From Clostridia bacterium (GTDB lineage Bacteria > Bacillota_A > Clostridia > Oscillospirales > Acutalibacteraceae): DNA of 43,323 bases. The position numbers were made by a program, and so were the translations under genes. Below are positions 41,678 through 43,323 of this stretch, one piece after another. The DNA is taken from positions 1 to 43,323 of the forward strand of contig JAILQN010000075.1 of NCBI GenBank assembly GCA_024699005.1, given 5' to 3'. Each line of letters begins with the position of its first letter. The stretch's first letter is position 1. Under the pieces are notes generated by a model. The model was not told the DNA's origin. It saw nothing but the letters and a program-made list of their open reading frames with translations, and did no database searches.

Positions 41678-42073
41678 TCAGTTTCCGCCGCAGTCATGCT
41701 TCGCGCAATCATTATGCCCGCAGTCGCCGTCATGATGTTCGTGATGATCGCAGCGCGCGTCCGGATCATATTCCAGCGTCCCCTGCGCCAGGGCTTTCGC
41801 GGCTGCGTCGGCAGATCCGCATACGCCGGGATATACCCTGACGCCCGCTTCAGCCAAAGCCATCCGGGCTCCCATTCCGATGCCGCCGCAGATCAGCATA
41901 TCCGCTCCCGCCGAACGAAGGAACCCGGCAAGGGCTCCGTGGCCGCTTCCGTTCGTTCCGACGATCCGTTCATTCACGATCTTTCCGTCTTCGACGTCGT
42001 ACAGCTTAAACTGTTCCGTTCTGCCGAAATGCTGAAAGATTTCTCCGTTTTCATAAGTTGCCGCTATCCTCAT
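41678..42073 (-). CDS. NifX/NifB-type iron-molybdenum cofactor-binding domain protein with His/Cys tail
   Basis: A 131-residue protein. Residues 1-105 form a dinitrogenase iron-molybdenum cofactor-binding fold: MRIAATYENGEIFQHFGRTEQF (start with the conserved HFG), DMLICGGIGMGARMALAEAGV and PGVCGSADAAAKALAQG. In non-nitrogen-fixers these small proteins probably carry metal or iron-sulfur clusters. The last 25 residues are a metal-binding-like tail with seven His and four Cys (CDHHEHHDGDCGH then CAKHDC). AAAGGA lies before the start. It is co-directional with the MBL gene. Confidence 0.88.
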   Translation of the reverse strand: MRIAATYENGEIFQHFGRTEQFKLYDVEDGKIVNERIVGTNGSGHGALAGFLRSAGADMLICGGIGMGARMALAEAGVRVYPGVCGSADAAAKALAQGTLEYDPDARCDHHEHHDGDCGHNDCAKHDCGGN

Positions 42074-42218
42074 TGATATATATCCTTTCTTGTCTGCCTG
42101 ACAATGATCGTGTTGCGTGTTGAGCTTATATGGTTTTTGCTTGTTTTAAAAAGATCATATACAGCTGACTGCCGTGTCGGGGAAAAACTTTACGCCGTAT
42201 TCAGGAATCCCCGTAATA
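42074..42218. other. 145-bp intergenic gap between two minus-strand genes
   Basis: It carries the NifX ribosome binding site and AT-rich sequence that may hold a minus-strand promoter (TATAAG-like), but no convincing -35/-10 pair or terminator is visible. Confidence 0.4.
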
Positions 42219-43323
42219 TTACGACGCCTCGAACTCCAGACTCAGAGTATCCGAATACAGATGATAAGCGCTCTCCGCGCGGACTTCGAGCATGTATTTT
42301 TTGCCCGGTTCAAGAGTGTCCGCGCCTATGCGGAAGTCGGCGGTGTCGTCGTCGTCGAACACGTAGTAATCGTCCACAAAATTCTTTCCGAAGATCTTTT
42401 TGCCGTTCCCGTCTTTTATCGTGACCTTGTACTCATGGACGATATATCCCTCCGGAGCTTCCGCCTCGGTGAAGGAGATCACCCACTCGCCGTTCTCATT
42501 CTTAAACGCAGCCGCGGAAACGTCCTGAGGGAAAACCGGAGCCGCATCGTGCGCCTTCACGTTTTTATAGGTATAGGCGTAGGTGTCGCGGTCGTTCACG
42601 TCCGGAATGAACCAGTCGCAGAAATAAGTGCCGGACAGCAGATCGAAGCCCCTTATACGCACGCTGCCGGAGGAGGTCGCCTCCACGACGCAGATCTCGG
42701 CGGCGTCCTCGTAGCCGTCCGGATGCTGACCCACGATATAATTGTTGTCGAGCTCAAACCGTGCCAGACCTCCGCAGCCGACTGCGGTATAGGTCGCCTG
42801 GTTGATGCTGCGGGGATCGCTCATCGGGAAGTGGGAGTGACCGGAGAAATCCACGACCGCCGAATGACCGTTCAGGACCACGTTTATCTGCGGATCGCCC
42901 CAAACGGTGCTTCCGTATACGGTACCCCACGGGTGCGGATGCTGGAACACGAATATCGGTCTGTTTTCCGCTTTCGTCTCCGCCTCTTTGATCGCCTTGT
43001 CGAGCCACTTAAGGCTTCCCGCGGTAAAGGTCCACTCGGTCAGCCCCCTCTCACCTGAGAAGCCGATGAGCGAAAAGCCGTTTATCTCGGCAACCGTATT
43101 CAGTTCCTGGTTGAAGGTACTCGTGAACAGTTCCTTATATTGGTCCACGTTCTTGAACTCGTGGTTGCCCTGAATGTTTATCATCGGAGTTTCCGCCCTT
43201 ATATGTTCCTTTACGGCGTTATTGTAATTCGTATAATCCGGCTCCGTGCCGATGCTGCTGATATCTCCCAGGCAGACGAAAGCGTCGACTCCCGGATATA
43301 CCGGGTCGGCGTCGAACATTTCG
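42219..43323 (-). CDS. Calcineurin-like metallophosphoesterase, 5' end beyond the window
   Basis: The frame is open to the window edge, so the N-terminus and any signal peptide are missing; the first Met (at 43319) is preceded by an in-frame Glu codon and need not be the start. Visible are metallophosphoesterase motifs VCLGDISSIG (GD), NIQGNHEF (GNHE), FVFQHPHPWG and SGHSHFP (GHSH), coordinating two metals. A C-terminal region of about 150 residues (from FDLLSGTYFCDWFIPDV) is beta-rich and may be fibronectin-like, ending EFEAS. Similar large enzymes in Clostridia are exported phosphodiesterases. Substrate unknown. Confidence 0.85.
   Translation of the reverse strand, partial: EMFDADPVYPGVDAFVCLGDISSIGTEPDYTNYNNAVKEHIRAETPMINIQGNHEFKNVDQYKELFTSTFNQELNTVAEINGFSLIGFSGERGLTEWTFTAGSLKWLDKAIKEAETKAENRPIFVFQHPHPWGTVYGSTVWGDPQINVVLNGHSAVVDFSGHSHFPMSDPRSINQATYTAVGCGGLARFELDNNYIVGQHPDGYEDAAEICVVEATSSGSVRIRGFDLLSGTYFCDWFIPDVNDRDTYAYTYKNVKAHDAAPVFPQDVSAAAFKNENGEWVISFTEAEAPEGYIVHEYKVTIKDGNGKKIFGKNFVDDYYVFDDDDTADFRIGADTLEPGKKYMLEVRAESAYHLYSDTLSLEFEAS

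Overview
The window looks like a chromosomal segment of an anaerobic gut or rumen Clostridia bacterium, probably Oscillospiraceae/Ruminococcaceae-like. The signs are Firmicute gene order (rimP-nusA; rpmH-rnpA-yidD-yidC-jag), strong AGGAGG-type ribosome binding sites, consensus sigma-A promoters, a dockerin-bearing serpin, a giant InlB-repeat surface protein, an alpha-L-fucosidase and an iron-dependent alcohol dehydrogenase. I see no tRNA, rRNA, insertion sequence, prophage or CRISPR array.

Layout. 1-1.5 kb (minus): rimP-nusA, with nusA cut by the window edge and carrying a duplicated N-terminal region. 1.8-8.1 kb: a 2110-residue secreted repeat protein. 8.3-12.0 kb: zapA-dut-dnaD-dnaC-like-rsmA, ending in a bidirectional terminator shared with a convergent dockerin-serpin gene (12.1-13.6 kb, minus). 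13.7-15.5 kb: GtrA-like protein and Fe-alcohol dehydrogenase. 15.6-18.6 kb: the rpmH-rnpA-yidD-yidC-jag ribosome/membrane-insertion operon. 18.6-21.3 kb: GDPD, trmB and a GH29 fucosidase. 21.4-29.2 kb: a foldase-like membrane protein, rlmB, a degenerate P-type-ATPase-like protein, MgtC-like protein, a large MFS carrier and a small membrane protein. 29.2-31.7 kb: mgtE and an acetyltransferase, each preceded by a structured leader ending in an intrinsic terminator (riboswitch/attenuator architecture that I cannot assign to a known class).

31.7-39.9 kb is the most interesting part. It is a tightly coupled operon: response regulator, histidine kinase, DltA-like adenylating enzyme, LysA-fold PLP decarboxylase, carrier protein, MBOAT acyltransferase, SGNH/DltD-like protein and a small membrane protein. 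It has the logic of the dlt (teichoic acid D-alanylation) operon, but an amino-acid decarboxylase is inserted between ligase and carrier, and the ligase pocket differs from DltA. I infer a stress-regulated surface decoration system that loads an amino-acid-derived, possibly decarboxylated omega-amino acyl group, with precedents in butirosin BtrI/BtrJ/BtrK and in the ligase/decarboxylase pair of exosortase A loci.

39.9-43.3 kb: a small exported protein, a roughly 290-bp nested palindromic repeat (four GTGAAGT followed by four ACTTCAC), then on the minus strand a metallo-beta-lactamase-fold protein, a NifX-like protein with a His/Cys-rich tail, and a truncated metallophosphoesterase.

All calls come from reading the sequence and recalled family motifs; no database search was run.
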